A stretch of DNA of 64,000 bases from Acestrorhynchus altus (GCA_034509495.1 CM067507.1:35445346-35509345); one strand, 5' to 3'; positions 50,030 through 62,261 are shown, numbered from the stretch's first letter. Notes: a model not told the origin generated them from the sequence alone. A program made the numbers and translations.

Positions 50030-50213
50030 CAGGGGTGTCAAACCGGCTCAGGCCGGTGTGATCTCAGGTTTTCATTCTAAACAACCGGCATCAACAGCTG
50101 ATTCCACTCTCAATCAACCAATCTTCAAACAACAGATGACATTAGCTTCTGTTTGGCTGGAATGAAAACCTGCGGCCACACTGGCCCATTTCTGACCCAG
50201 TTTGAGACCCCTG
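50030..50213. mobile_element. hAT-like MITE, 184 bp
   Basis: The ends caggggtgtcaaac and, inverted, caggggtctcaaac belong to imperfect terminal inverted repeats of about 50 bp that also share aggttttcattc. The flanking 8-mers attttaag and acttaaag match at 6 of 8 positions, fitting a decayed 8 bp hAT duplication. No ORF is present. Confidence 0.75.
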
Positions 50214-51023
50214 ACTTAAAGGCTTGATTTTATAACTGATAAAATCTAATTCAGACTAAAACAGAACAAGGTAAGTACCTCTCACTTACACTAACACCAA
50301 ACGATTAAATATAAATACTGTGATCTTGCAAAACCAGCCAAATCATAAAATTTAATCTTTTAAATTTTAAATTTTATTTATATTGTATTTGTTTTCATTT
50401 CGTCCAACTGAATAATCGCTGTAATGATCTCTTTGCACAAATAATCTCCTGTGTGCACGACATATCGCTTTCCACTGCAGCCGGGGAGCAGATACCGCTA
50501 TGTCTTACAGAGCAGATTACCCCAGGAGTACAACAGCATCTCACTGTCCACAGAAACAGTGTCATCTAACCGACAGCAGTGGCCTCCGAGGCCTGACAGC
50601 ACAATCGCTTCCCTTGTTTCTCCACAAATCGGGTCTAAAGCTCCACTGCAGTTTCCAAAGCTTCAAGTGAGAACTGCTATGAGGGATACGACAAGGTACA
50701 TCCTAATCAGCAAGATCTGAAGATCATTGACTCTACTAGGTCTGGGGTACGTAGAGTCACTATTCGCCTCTGTTACTGGCGAATTTTGGTCCTGGACCAC
50801 TGGCCAGGTCTCCCATACCCAAATCCACTACTCTGTATAGGTGTGAAAGGTCAATCTCAGTCATATTAACAGAACCTGAACTGCTACAAACCCCCTCCAC
50901 TCAGCACAGCTTTCATCATGTAAACATTTCAGTGAACAAGACATCAGCAATCAAACACACACACACACACCTTTCTCCATTACTGACATCAGTTCTGACA
51001 GATTAGAGCCCTATTACTTATAG

Positions 51024-51025
<2 letters not shown>

Positions 51026-51100
<75 letters not shown>
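51026..51100. repeat. (AC)37 microsatellite
   Basis: This is a pure AC run. A shorter one sits at 50957-50970. Confidence 0.96.
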
Positions 51101-51103
<3 letters not shown>

Positions 51104-51355
51104 TGGTATCAATCTTCCCAAGAATCAGGTCCCAAAGGTGAAGAAAATGAGCTGAAATAAACACAATTAATTACCCATAATGTGCCCCCCAAAAAACACC
51201 CCCCTGATACTCCCCCTGCTTGGCGCCCCCTGTGTTGCGTCTGCCACATTGTGTTAATTAGTGGAGGCTTCGCCAGAGAGATCGCAGAGGCTCTGCTGAA
51301 CTACTCAAATCCTAATTAGAAAATATTTTAAAGACCAGGGGACCTGTGCAAGCCC

Positions 51356-51395
51356 TTCTCTCTCTCTCTCTGTCTCTCTCTGTCTCTCTCTCTCT
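51356..51395. repeat. CT-rich microsatellite
   Basis: CT repeats are interrupted by two tgtc units. Confidence 0.92.
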
Positions 51396-52303
51396 GCCAA
51401 TAAAACACTCATTCATGATTGCTGAATGCTTAATCAAGGCTGGGCACGTTCGTCTTCGTCTTGTAAACTATTAGCTTCGGCGTGGATCAGAGAGGCGCAG
51501 CTGAAAGACTGTAGCCGGAAATCATTACGGTGGCGTGACGCCGACGTTATTTATAAGCCCTACTTCAAACGCGTCTCTGATGCTTATGGTCTAAGTGGCA
51601 ATCAGCGAGAGCTAGACAATATCGATAAAGCTCAATATCACATTTTCCAAACAAATCACTGTTTGAGATGATGCTTAAGTGAGCATTAAGCGAAGTTAAT
51701 GAAGCCCTGCTTCCTGACGAAGGGTAAAGCATCTATACAACGAAACATTCTCCACTCAGACGCAGCACGGCATCAACCAAACAAACGTCCTACGATGTAT
51801 TTATCTATACACAGTTGAACAAAGGTCTGCCAGAATAATTATGCTGATCGTACAATAAACAGGCCTCAATCATTTATGCTGAGCTCGGCAAAGTGAACGA
51901 ATTAACCTGAATGAGCTGTTAGATCGATTTTCATCGATGTTTTATTTATTTAGGAAACATTCAAACGCTGTAACATAAATCCAGTGTCTAAATATTCTTC
52001 AAAAGGTTGTAATTATCTCAGTTTTATTCCATATAATCGTTACATTAGTGCAATAAAATGGTGACAAAATGTCATATCAGAATTATTTCTCGGCCCATAT
52101 ATCATTAGACATCCAGCCGAACCAAAACCAAGCTGCAGAACAAGTCATTTCCAAAAGCCAAAACTGTTACAACACAGTCTTGAGTCCATATATTTCCACA
52201 ACATGTACACAAACAACCGAGGAGAGAAAGCACCAGTAAAACATTTTCTGCTGAGAGGACATAACATTTTGAACAGTTTAATGCTGCTGTCTTCTTCTAA
52301 TCA

Positions 52304-52424
52304 GTTATTTATATCCCGATTTAGATATAAATCGATATATCGCTCAGCCTGTATCCCGATATAGATATCGATATATCGCTCAGCCCGTATCCCGCTCTGT
52401 TTATATACCGATATAGATATAAAC
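52304..52424 (-). repeat. 58 bp repeat family, inverted short array
   Basis: Two to three units (tatcgctcagcccgtatccc and so on) are the reverse complement of the unit at 2.86-3.60 kb. Confidence 0.93.
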
Positions 52425-52727
52425 TGTACTGCAGCACAATATACTGTTTGATATACTTTCATAATGCTGGATGTTGCAGTACTGATACTGTAGTGTAGGG
52501 AAGTGACCAATCACGGTTCCAGAAGAGTGCTGCCTGAGGTTCTGATATATTAAGTGTTTAACTAACCCAACAACACACACACTGCTACATAATACAAGCA
52601 TTTTATCCACACTTCCCAGTCTGAACTGGTCTACACCAGCTCTGCCACTGGGCTCCACAAGCATTCTTCCATGTGTTGCCAAGTCAGCATTTCTATAATA
52701 ACGATAAGGTCGCCTGAAGGACACTAC

Positions 52728-52840
52728 CTCTGTGCTCCCTGAGTCAATGGCTTTGTCCACGTAGAGCTGGGCCTGCCCTCCTTCTCCACGCCACACACCC
52801 TCCGACCAGGCTGCACACCGCAGGTGAGCACAGCACTGCC
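52728..52840 (-). CDS. kmt2c: kmt2c exon: extended PHD1, CxAH segment
   Basis: The 113 bp exon runs from phase 1 to phase 0. Its first codon is completed as G|GG, giving DPTG-QCCAHLRCAAWSEGVW, which matches the CWAHHRC zinc-ligand segment of the extended PHD finger. It ends YVDKAIDSGSTE before donor GTAGTG. The acceptor reads T7-CCCCTCCAG and is preceded directly by 23 TG repeats and then 9 AC repeats (52857-52920). Skipping this exon would shift the frame. Confidence 0.95.
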
Positions 52841-52852
52841 CTGGAGGGGAAA

Positions 52853-52904
<52 letters not shown>

Positions 52905-53353
52905 GTGTGTGTGTGTGTGTCTGTGAAACTAATTCCTGAAGGCCTATAAACAGTAAAACCTGGGAATTTCATAATGTGGATTGGTTCCTTCATTTTTCCG
53001 TAGCTGTACATGGTAATGCAATCTTTGTTTTGACGTGTCCACCTCCAAACGGTGCTGGACGATGGCCATCGATGTGTCAACGTCTATTCAACATTATTCT
53101 ACTTTATAATCGTGCCTTCATAAACTGCAGCGCAGCAACCAAAGAGTTAAATAAATCTGGCTTGAAATTTGATCCCTAATCGTGACCTGCTCTGCCAACG
53201 TCTCCAAAGCATTCGGTGTCTCTAAAAACCACGTTAAGGACAACTGACAGTCATGTGACCTGGTGGCTCAGGGATAAAGTGCACTCCCTCAGTACTTAAT
53301 TCCCCTGTAAATCATCTGCGAGGACAATATCTCCAGTTGGCTCTCTCTCTTAC
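52841..53353 (-). other. Short intron with AC/TG palindrome
   Basis: The intron is 513 bp. It is notable for the (AC)9(TG)23T7 tract just before the acceptor. The rest is unremarkable. Confidence 0.9.
52857..52920. repeat. (CA)23(GT)9 palindromic microsatellite at acceptor
   Basis: CA repeats change directly to GT repeats, making a perfect self-complementary junction. On the gene strand the order is (AC)9(TG)23, then T7 and CCCCTCCAG. Confidence 0.97.
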
Positions 53354-53505
53354 CAGTGGGGTCAAACAAAGACTGGACATTGATGTCATCAGGGAGGCCG
53401 ATTTGACCCAGTTCATCCCAGAGCTTGTGGCTGGGCTCCTCCCCGAAAGGGTCTGTGCTGCCTGGGGCTGAGGTCGAGTGCAGGCCGCTGTCTGGAGAGC
53501 TGATC
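53354..53505 (-). CDS. kmt2c: kmt2c exon: linker with KLWDEL segment
   Basis: The 152 bp exon enters in phase 2 (G completes the Lys codon from the previous AA) and exits in phase 1. The acceptor is CTTCCACAG and the donor GTAAGA. It encodes a Ser/Pro-rich start, ISSPDSGLHSTSAPGS, then KLWDELGQIGLPDDINVQS and LFDPTG. This block precedes the CWAHHRC-type part of the first extended PHD finger in KMT2C and is the best single discriminator from KMT2D here. Confidence 0.95.
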
Positions 53506-53949
53506 CTGTGGAAGGAGAAGAAAGAGCAGCTTTTATATAAGAGTCCATAAAGAAGCAGCATCAAAGCACGGCCGAACTGTTGATAAAAGCTTCAGCTGTT
53601 TCGGTTTTATTTGGTCCTCGTTTATTTCGTCATCTTGTCAAACATGCAACGCCTCGTACGGAACGACGGAAGAGTGAGGAATGTCACTTAATTACATTAG
53701 TACTCCAGTAATTTAGGGGCCGTTCTGATGGTAATCTGAGTGGTTTTATGATCAGAGAGTAAAAATGGCTGAAACTGAGCAACAAAGTAGGTGTGAACCT
53801 CAAACGCCTTAATAATCGAGAGATGTTTATAATTAAGAACAGACAGCAGCTGTAAAACACACAGCCGGGAGCGCGTCCAGTACTTCGTTAAGTGTCACCG
53901 TTAACGTTCAATATGTTTCCACACACATACGCACGCCCGAACGTAAAAC

Positions 53950-54041
53950 ATCTCTCTCTCTCTCTCTCTTTCAATCTCTCATTCTCTCTCCCCTTCTCAT
54001 TCCCTCTCTCTCCCCTTCTCATTCCTGCTCCTTCTCTCTCA
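53950..54041. repeat. CT-rich low-complexity tract
   Basis: tctctctc and ccccttctcattc units repeat with interruptions. Confidence 0.9.
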
Positions 54042-54361
54042 CAGAGCCAAACAGAAAAGAAAAAGGAGGGAAAAGGAGGCAAACTAGACTACAGTTAACA
54101 TAATATTCCTGAACAAACAAGACAAACGAGAGCCTCAGACGGACTCCTTTACTGCATATACAAATTACAAGTCTAATAAACCAATCGATCGATCAATAAA
54201 GAACCTCAGTGTCTGAACGTTGAGTTTGATTTTCACTGGAAACAGTTCGAGTTTAGGCTTCACTCTGAGAAACGGACACATTAACTGCACGTCTCACAGA
54301 AACACAGACACCTTTTACACACTTAACACCTGAACATTCAATACAAACGTGATTAAATACA

Positions 54362-54780
54362 TTCATGGAGTAACTATGTCCAAATATTTCTGAACACCCC
54401 TTCTAATGAAGGTGACGTTGCACCCATTGTTGACACAGATGTGCAAATGCACACACAGCTTGTCTAGTCCTTGTAGAGAAGTGCTGACGATAACACAGGG
54501 GACTCTGGAGCACAAACATGAACCTACAGGTACCATGTCTAATGCCCAGCGTGGATTAGAGGGGAACAGAACTGTTCTCTGGAATGATGGAGCTCCATCC
54601 AGGCCTTTCTGGGACGAGGTGGAGAGTTGGGGATGAAGCGAGGAGGAGATCATGCAACATCCTGACCTCACTAATGCTCTTGTTGCTGAATGCAATCGGA
54701 TTCTCACAGCAACGTTCCACAAGTCTTCCCTGAACAGAAAAGACAAATGCTCCAACAGCAGTAGGATAAAGGGTTGTGCA
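54362..54780 (+). mobile_element. Non-autonomous transposon family A, reference copy
   Basis: It begins ggagtaactatgtccaaata and holds the fullest set of family blocks: cacagatgtgcaaatgcaca, gcgtggattagaggg, ctctggaatgatggagctcc and gctgaatgcaatcggatt. No ORF encodes a transposase. Confidence 0.75.
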
Positions 54781-55373
54781 TGATCTAGAACGGCAGTTTT
54801 GGATTTGGTAAGTCAAAAATGCTTGGTTGATCCATCCCTCACACAGCGGCAGCTCGACTGATATCGTTTAAAGAGGTGTGGGGACAGAACTGCTCGGTTT
54901 AAACCCTCATCTCTCTTGGCACTCACACAAGGCCTGGCTGTTCAGGAGGGGGATGAGCACGCCGGATACGGAGGTAGAGAGAGAGGGGGATAGAGGGAGA
55001 GCAAGAGCTAGAGGACTGTGCTACAGAGACCAAGAGAAGCGGAAAACAGAAATTAACATTTAAAAAGAGAGCCGGTCTGAAGAGGGGTAGCCAGAGCCAC
55101 CCTGCAGAAGGGTTCAGGATGAAAGACTACTGTATACTCGCCTCCTCTGGCCCAGCACATCTGCATGCATCTAAATAAATGGCTCAACACTCGACTTCCT
55201 CCCCATTAAGGCTTATATCAGTGGACAGCAGACACCAGTGCATTCAAACTGGGGCTGCACAGCATATTGCAGGTTAGTCATCATCATGATATGGGCTTCT
55301 GCAAATCAGCACGCCAATAAAACTGAGCGTCCGGACCGACCACTGCTCCAGAGAAGTATCTCAAAGAGATAGG

Positions 55374-55832
55374 TCAACCCGTCGCCAACCATTCGTGGGC
55401 TGGAGGGGGTCAACCCTTCGCCAATCCGTCGTGGGCTAGAGCGGGTCAACCCTTCTCAAACCCGTCCTGGGCTGGAGCGGGTCAACCCTTCGCCAACCCG
55501 TCGTGGGCTGGAGCGGGTCAACCCTTCGCCAACCCTTCGTGGGCTGGAGCGGGTCAACCCTTCGCCAACCCTTCGTGGGCTGGAGGGGGTCAACCCTTCG
55601 CCAACCCTTCGTGGGCTGGAGGGGGTCAACCCTTCGCCAACCCGTCGTGGGCTGGAGCGGGTCAACCCTTCGCCAACCCGTCGTGGGCTGGAGCGGGTCA
55701 ACCCTTCGCAAACCCGTCGTGGGCTGGAGCGGGTAAAGCCGTCGCCAACCTGTCGTGGGCTGGAGCGGGTCAACCCGTCGCCAACGTGGGCTGGAGCGGG
55801 TCAACCCGTCGCCAACCTGTCGTGGGCCGGAG
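55374..55832. repeat. 36 bp minisatellite, about 12 copies
   Basis: The unit gtgggctggagcgggtcaac followed by ccttcgccaacccgtc repeats at exact 36 bp spacing through the core. Because 36 is divisible by 3, every frame shows a 12-residue repeat, so these ORFs are not evidence of coding. Confidence 0.97.
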
Positions 55833-57063
55833 TATATACATCTAACATTCTGACACTAGCTACAGTGGTTCACAAGTAGTAAACACTAGAGCGGTTAATA
55901 TCTAGCTACAGTGTAGTTTAGTAAACATTTGGTTAATGTTCTGCAGAATAATCTAGAACGGTTAACGGAGTACTAGCGTGCCCGGTCACGTTCCTAATTC
56001 CTATTCTTGGTCTGGCCAATAGCCTGCAGCCCTATAAAAAGCAGGGTCTGAAAAATGAACTCTTGCATTTTTGCAGACGGCACCGGCTGGCCAGGTTGAA
56101 CCAAAACAATGTGCAATCTCACATCCAGTCCTCCAGCAAGTCCACTCCCTCAGCCGTGCGACATACATCAGCAGCAGGCTGCACATCATCGCTGCTGCAC
56201 GTCGCCGCGGCTGCATCGTTTACTGCGCTCTCAGGACTGATTTAATTACAGCCGAAATAACCTTGCACTTGCGCAGGTTATGAATACAACACATCTGTAA
56301 TACATCACTAAACTTCTCCACTCGGCTTCAGATCTCATCTCCGGCGTCATTCATCAGCCTCAGCAAAAGGTTAGGAGATGACACTTGGGGAAAAGTTCAT
56401 CCCAACAAGAGTAAAAAGGAGTGTAATTGATGTAAAATGCACAATACGGCATGACTGATTGCTCCAATCACTGTCGGCCCACCAGCTGTTACTGTGCACT
56501 CTGGAGCCTAAATTAAAGCCCACTGACAGTTTTCTCTACTCCAGCCCAGAGATTCAACTCATCGCCCAATAATGAAGGTCTTCTCTGTTCGGTCTGAGAT
56601 TTCAAAGTATGAAAATGCAAATCCGCTCCCAAGTTTACACGTCTGGAGTCCAAAAACTTAAGAAATACTTATCTTAACTCTGGACGAGAAGGAAGATTAA
56701 CAAGGCTGGCAGGATAGTTAGAAACGCTTGATATTCCTTTTCAGAAGCAACTGGATTTTCACAACTCACTTCACAGTGGCAGACAGCGCACTCAGCAGAA
56801 AGTGCAACAGTCTGAAAACACACAATAAAGCTTTCCCTCTAAAGCTACAACAATTTTAGCACAGGGATGAGTTCAGTCCACGGTCAGGGTTTAGACAGGA
56901 GCAGATGAAGTTAACAGAGCTGCTCTGTAATTTGTTTTGTCTCTAAACTCCGGTACTAAGAATAATGAGCAGAGCTGCTACACAATAAAGCTGCACTCCA
57001 AAAGGTGGCACGCAGGGTTCTCCGAGTCATAAAGAACCACTTTTGGTTGAATAAGAAAAAGGT

Positions 57064-57310
57064 CTAAAGCACTAGCACTATAATCCGAGGATCGCAGGCT
57101 CGAATCCCGGTTCATGCTTCTTGCCATCAGCAGCCAGAGGGACAGTGGAAATGGGCTGCTCTCCCTTTCAATGTGATGCTGGTCAGCACAGGCGTCCGTT
57201 AGCCACTGTATCAGAGCTGGGGACCTGGTGCTTTCTCAGGCGATGGTTGGCGTCATATGTATCGGAAGTAGCTCGCCACCACATGTATCCTGTGTTGGGT
57301 AGCAAAGTGC
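57064..57310 (+). mobile_element. tRNA-derived SINE-like repeat
   Basis: gcactagcactataatccga and gcaggctcgaatcccgg form tRNA-like A/B-box spacing, followed by cttgccatcagcagccagag and a body typical of an otophysan SINE. It is incomplete at the 3' end. Confidence 0.6.
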
Positions 57311-58189
57311 CACACAAACATCAGTAGGGGGCAATGCAGCACAGCAGAATCAACGAGCCACAAATCAAACCAAATAGTCGTGTCTGTAGAACATGTCCGT
57401 GCCACTGCAGAGCGACAAATACTGTCAGAACCGCTGGCGAGAGATCAGTACTTTAAAATTCGATGTGGAAACCAGTGTTCTGCCAGTTGTCTACGCAACA
57501 GCTGTGTAAATGCATGAATCTGATTATGCTCTGGTTGTAGATAATTCTAAATCTGCTGCTGTGAAACTTTGGTGCACTGTTCCATTGTACGGCACTACCT
57601 GGACAAACGAGAACCTTACTTTTATCCTCAATGTTGGAAGAACAAGACAGAAGACAGATTTTCGAAAACATGCTGAGGACCGATGAAGTAAAACTGGGAC
57701 TCTGTGGCCACAACCAGCAAAGGTATGTGTACTGAAAAGGTGGAATTGCACTTAGGAAAAAGAGGACCTACTGCTTTAACAGATCTGGTGTAAAATAAGA
57801 CCTCGAGTTCTGGAAATGAACCGATCTCTCTCTCACTTAAAGATCTGGCCGTGCTGATTGCTGATGCATTAGAAACGTTCCTCACATCTCCTTCCCTTTA
57901 AAAGGACACTTCTTTAAAATCAAATAGTGGTCAGTACAAGTCCATTTCAGGGTCACACCTGGGTTAAGATCTTCTGACCAGGAGAATTCCTTCGGCCGTC
58001 TCTGATCGATAGCTGGGCGACGACTTGGCTCGGTGTGACTGCTGAAGCACACAGGGCTCTTCTTTCACTGGGACAGATGCCTCTCGTTACACAAAGCAGC
58101 AATTCATTAAAGCTCTGATTCCTGACCGCCCGTCAAAGCTAGTTCCAATGATATCACCTTAGAAGACTTTTAATTAACAGCAAGACTGA

Positions 58190-58475
58190 CACACAGCAGT
58201 GCTGCTGGAGTGTTTAAACCCCCTGTGTCCCTGCTGGACCGAGAACAGTCCACCAACTAGAAATATCCAGCCGACACCGTCCTGTGGGCAGCGTCCTGTG
58301 AGCACTGATGAAGGACTAGAGGATGACCAACACAAACTGTGCAGAAACAGATGAGCTTCTGTCTCTGACTTTACATCTACAAGGTGGAGACACTAGGCAG
58401 GAGTGTCTAATAGAGTGGACAGTGAGTGGACACAGGGTTTGAACACTCCAGCAGCACTGCTGTGTCTGATCCACC
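58190..58475 (-). mobile_element. Dispersed family B, copy
   Basis: acatctacaaggtggagaca and gaaacagatgagcttctg match the reverse complement of 34.9 kb. At 58475 it joins directly to a family A fragment. Confidence 0.7.
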
Positions 58476-58565
58476 CAGCATTGAGCTGTGGAGCAGTGGA
58501 TCCATGTTCTCTGGAATGATGAGGCTCCATCCAGTACTTTTGGGATGAGTTTGGGAGCAACAAGC
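58476..58565 (+). mobile_element. Transposon family A fragment
   Basis: gagctgtggagcagtgga, ttctctggaatgatgaggct and ttttgggatgagtttggg match the middle of the 20.2 and 54.4 kb copies. Confidence 0.65.
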
Positions 58566-59628
58566 CGATATCTAGTACAGACCGAGTTCTCGGATTTATC
58601 CCCCCAATATTTAAAGCACAACTTTCCTAAAAGGGCTACAATGAAACAGCACCGTGACGCAGAAATGTATGTGTTGTCCGGTAATGTTTTTGGCCGGTAG
58701 TGCGGTTTTACTGGAGCGCAGGCTGCTTTGAAGAGCCGTCCAAAGCAAGGCTGCACAGCAAAAAAGAGAACCGTCTGCCATAAGGGATCCATTAAAGGTT
58801 CACAGACGTTGATGTAAAGGTTCTTCGCCCTCACAACTCTTACAAAAGTGGATTCAAATTTGGGTTTTCTGTGGTACTGCTCAAAGAACCCTATGGCATC
58901 CAAACAGGGCCAAATACTTCGAGAACCAAAAAGCAGAATCCACAGTTCACAATAACTAACCCGTTTTCGCTTATTAATGACGTTTTTCTCAGCCACGAAT
59001 CAAAAAATCAGTTCTGGCACATTTTGAGGGCGGGATCTAGCGAGTCAATGCCTTGCCATCACGTGGTTTTCGGAGCACCTCGCTTTACGATGCACCACCT
59101 TCACAGAACAGAAAGGAGACGCAGAAGAATATAAATACGACCCATATTTATCATCATCGGCAGAGCTTTTCTAATCGCTCGCCCAATCAGACTCGGGACA
59201 TTTACATAAACCTAATTCATAATGTATATGTCAGCACATGCACACAGATACGTCGCATCAGGCTGGATAACGGTGCTTTAAATATGTAATCTGAAGCTCA
59301 GGTGATGAATATGAGTATAAACGTGGGTCGTATTCCGATTCTTCTGCTTCGGAATAGTCACCATCGTAAAATCCAACACGGACGATTACGTACAGAAATA
59401 TTCGCTATTCTGTAGAAATACTTTGCTTACAAAACATCATTTCTGGGGATTGGATTCTGCTTCCTGTTCTCAAAAACACTGGTCCCTATTCTGACGCCAC
59501 AGAACCTGTTGCACCTCCTTTATTCCCAGAGTTGGAGTAAGAGCGGGAGCAGGGGGAGGGAAAGTATGCAAATTTGTTTTCACTGAACAATCATTGAAGT
59601 GTTTACCTGTACTGTGTTAACCCCACCC

Positions 59629-59674
59629 CCACCCTCTCTCTCTCTCGCTCGCTCTCTCTCGCTCGCTCTCGCTC
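59629..59674. repeat. CT/CG-rich simple repeat
   Basis: tctctctcgctcgc units repeat here. Confidence 0.9.
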
Positions 59675-59948
59675 TGTTATTGTTTTCATTCTGTTCTTCC
59701 CCTGTCTGTATCTGGACCTGCTCCAACTTCCACCAGCCAATCAGACAGCTCCAACGCGACAGTGCCCCACCGCTTGGCGTACAGCCAGGAACTGCGCGAG
59801 GCGAGCATTACATCATCAGTCCTCGGGGAGGCACCTGATTGGTTCCACAGACCTGAGCAAATTAGGCAAGCGGCCAATGAGCCCCAAGGTGTCTTTCTGC
59901 AGGAACTTCTGTCAACACCGGGTCACGTGGAGCACAAGTGTATGGTAG

Positions 59949-59950
59949 GG

Positions 59951-60003
<53 letters not shown>

Positions 60004-60004
60004 C
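59949..60004. repeat. (AG)n microsatellite
   Basis: A pure AG run of about 25 repeats has imperfect ends. Confidence 0.95.
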
Positions 60005-60200
60005 AGGGGAAGAGAAAGAGGGAGGTTAACACAGTGGGGCAGAGAGTATGCGAGACAGAGCGAGAGAGAGAACCTGCCAGTGGAATTCTCCTCCGCCCCT
60101 TCATCAAGTGACTAATCATCAGGCCATTTTGGCACCAAATTAATTGACCCAAATTGAATTGTAGCACTGGGTTCATTAGCATTCGCTTGCTTATTTAGGT

Positions 60201-60285
60201 CAGAGTGCTCCATCTCGCTCTCTCTCTCTCTCTGTCTCTGTCTCTCTAACTCTCTCGCTCTGTCTCTGACTCTGTGTCTCTCTCA
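60201..60285. repeat. CT-rich simple repeat
   Basis: tctctctc and tgtctctg units repeat here. Confidence 0.88.
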
Positions 60286-60479
60286 CCCAGTCAACATACA
60301 ATAGAGGAGAACACTAATTTTTCTTGATGGAAATCCTGCAGCGGGTCACTGGTTTCTGTAGAACATTCTAGAGAAAAGTTACAGCCGTACAGAAGCTCCG
60401 AACTGCAAGAACAATGGACACACCGACCACTCCAACATCAGACCTCCAAGCATTCCAACTGGGATCCATTTTGTTCCGT

Positions 60480-60507
60480 CAGAGAGAGAGAGAAGCTGAG
60501 AGAAGCT

Positions 60508-60598
<91 letters not shown>

Positions 60599-61650
60599 AG
60601 TGTGTGGCATTCAGTGAGGAAGAGAGCAGGAGAAAGAAAACAAGCAAGAGTTTTCAAAAAGAAAAGCAAGGAGAGACTGAAAGTGAGTGTATAAATGAGA
60701 AAAGGAGAAGAGAGTCATGCAACAAGAAAGTGAAAAAAGGAATAAAGCGTAAGAGGGAAAAAAAGAAAGTACATGCAAGCAAGAGTGAAAGTAAGAAGGC
60801 CAGAAAGAGCAAGAGGCAAAGAAAAAGAGAAAGAAAAAGCTTGAGCGAGAGTTAGAATGAAAGGATGATGGAGCGAGAGTCACAAACTGTGAGGGAAGAG
60901 CAACAGTGTAAAAAAACTGTTGAGAGTGAGGAAAAATGGTGAGTAAAATGAGAGAAAGACAGAGTGAGCAAGTGAAAGAGCACAACAGCAACACAGGGAG
61001 AGAGAACCTGAGAAAGACAGTATGAGAGAGTGAGAGCAAAAAAAAAAAAAAAGTGCAAGAAAGAGCAAGTGAAAGAGTGCCCGAGATTTAAGGAATGAGT
61101 GCAAGAGAGAACACGAGAATGCACAAGATGGTGAATGTGAGAAAGTGAGAGAATGTGAAAAAAAGAATATGACAATACATGAGAGTGAGAAAGAGCATGA
61201 CAAGAGGAGAGTGAGAAACCGAGCACGAGAGGACAAGAGTGAGAAAGACAGCGTGAGAGTAAAATACGAGAAATCAGCAAGAGGGCAGGAAAGACCACAC
61301 GCGAGAGGATGAGAGAGAAAATAAGCACGTAAAGTGTGACAATAAAAGAGTGCGAGAAAACACAGAGCGAGAAAACCACTATGAGAGTGTACAGAAAAGA
61401 GTGAATACCAGAGAGTGAGGGGGGAGCAAGATTGTGAAAGAACGAGACTGTGTGTGGACGAGAGTGAAAGCTTAAAAGAAAGCATGAGAGAAAAACGAGA
61501 GAATGCAAGTGTACGAGAGAGTGAGTGCAAGAGTGATCAAGAGTGAGTGCAGAATAGAAACAGGGGGACTATGAGAGAGAGCATGAGATAGTTCAACAGA
61601 GCGCGAGTGTGTGAAAGAGCAAGCAAGCGCGAGAGCCCCCCTCAGAACGG
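60480..61650. repeat. Purine-rich degenerate GA tract, about 1.2 kb
   Basis: Two pure AG runs (60510-60541 and 60549-60593) are followed by about 1 kb of gagagtgaga/aagagc-like sequence that is overwhelmingly A and G on the plus strand. The long minus-strand ORFs rich in Leu, Ser and Phe are by-products of this composition. Confidence 0.9.
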
Positions 61651-61794
61651 TCTCATCTACTGAGCTGCTTTCCTCATCAGTCAGCAATGAAATGAAGACC
61701 AGAGGAGACACAAAAAGAGGGGAACGGTGCAGGATTAGACCCTGACGAGAAAGTCCTCCTCCTGGTACATTAAAAGACTGCCCACCGAGGGGTC

Positions 61795-61920
<126 letters not shown>

Positions 61921-62101
61921 GCCAGCGCTTGATCATGGAAAGTAATTACACTGGCAGCTTCTAATTGGACGGCTCCCAGCACAGCACTGCGCATTGTCTC
62001 TGCGCTGCAGGGGTCAGCGGGGTCAGCAGGCTTTAAATACGGGACTTTAAGGGCCGCTCGCATCAACACAGCCCACTTCCTCCACACCCAATTCTGTTCA
62101 T

Positions 62102-62122
62102 CCCTCTCTCTCTCTCTCTTTC
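62102..62122. repeat. CT microsatellite
   Basis: This is a short pure CT run with one interruption. Confidence 0.88.
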
Positions 62123-62261
62123 TCTGCCTCGTCTTCCCTCAATCATGGGCCTCATTTTCTCAGCATAAAGCCACGCCAATCAGACACTCCAAAAACACAC
62201 ACCAACCACCGCCATTACACACAATCAGCGCCCACTTCCCTATTCTCTGTTCAGAGAGAGA

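Noticed and set aside
55436..55804. 122-codon ORF with perfect 12-residue repeats
   Set aside because: It is an automatic result of a 36 bp tandem repeat; other frames are open as well.
57064..57130. A functional tRNA gene
   Set aside because: The A/B-box-like text continues into a SINE body and no complete cloverleaf is visible.
58316..58996. Minus-strand ORF of 226 codons
   Set aside because: It runs through two dispersed repeat families (A and B) and has no recognisable motif.
60611..61530. Long minus-strand ORFs of 142 to 218 codons rich in Leu, Ser, Phe and His
   Set aside because: They overlap one another in different frames inside a purine-rich degenerate tract, have no domain and lie in a kmt2c intron.
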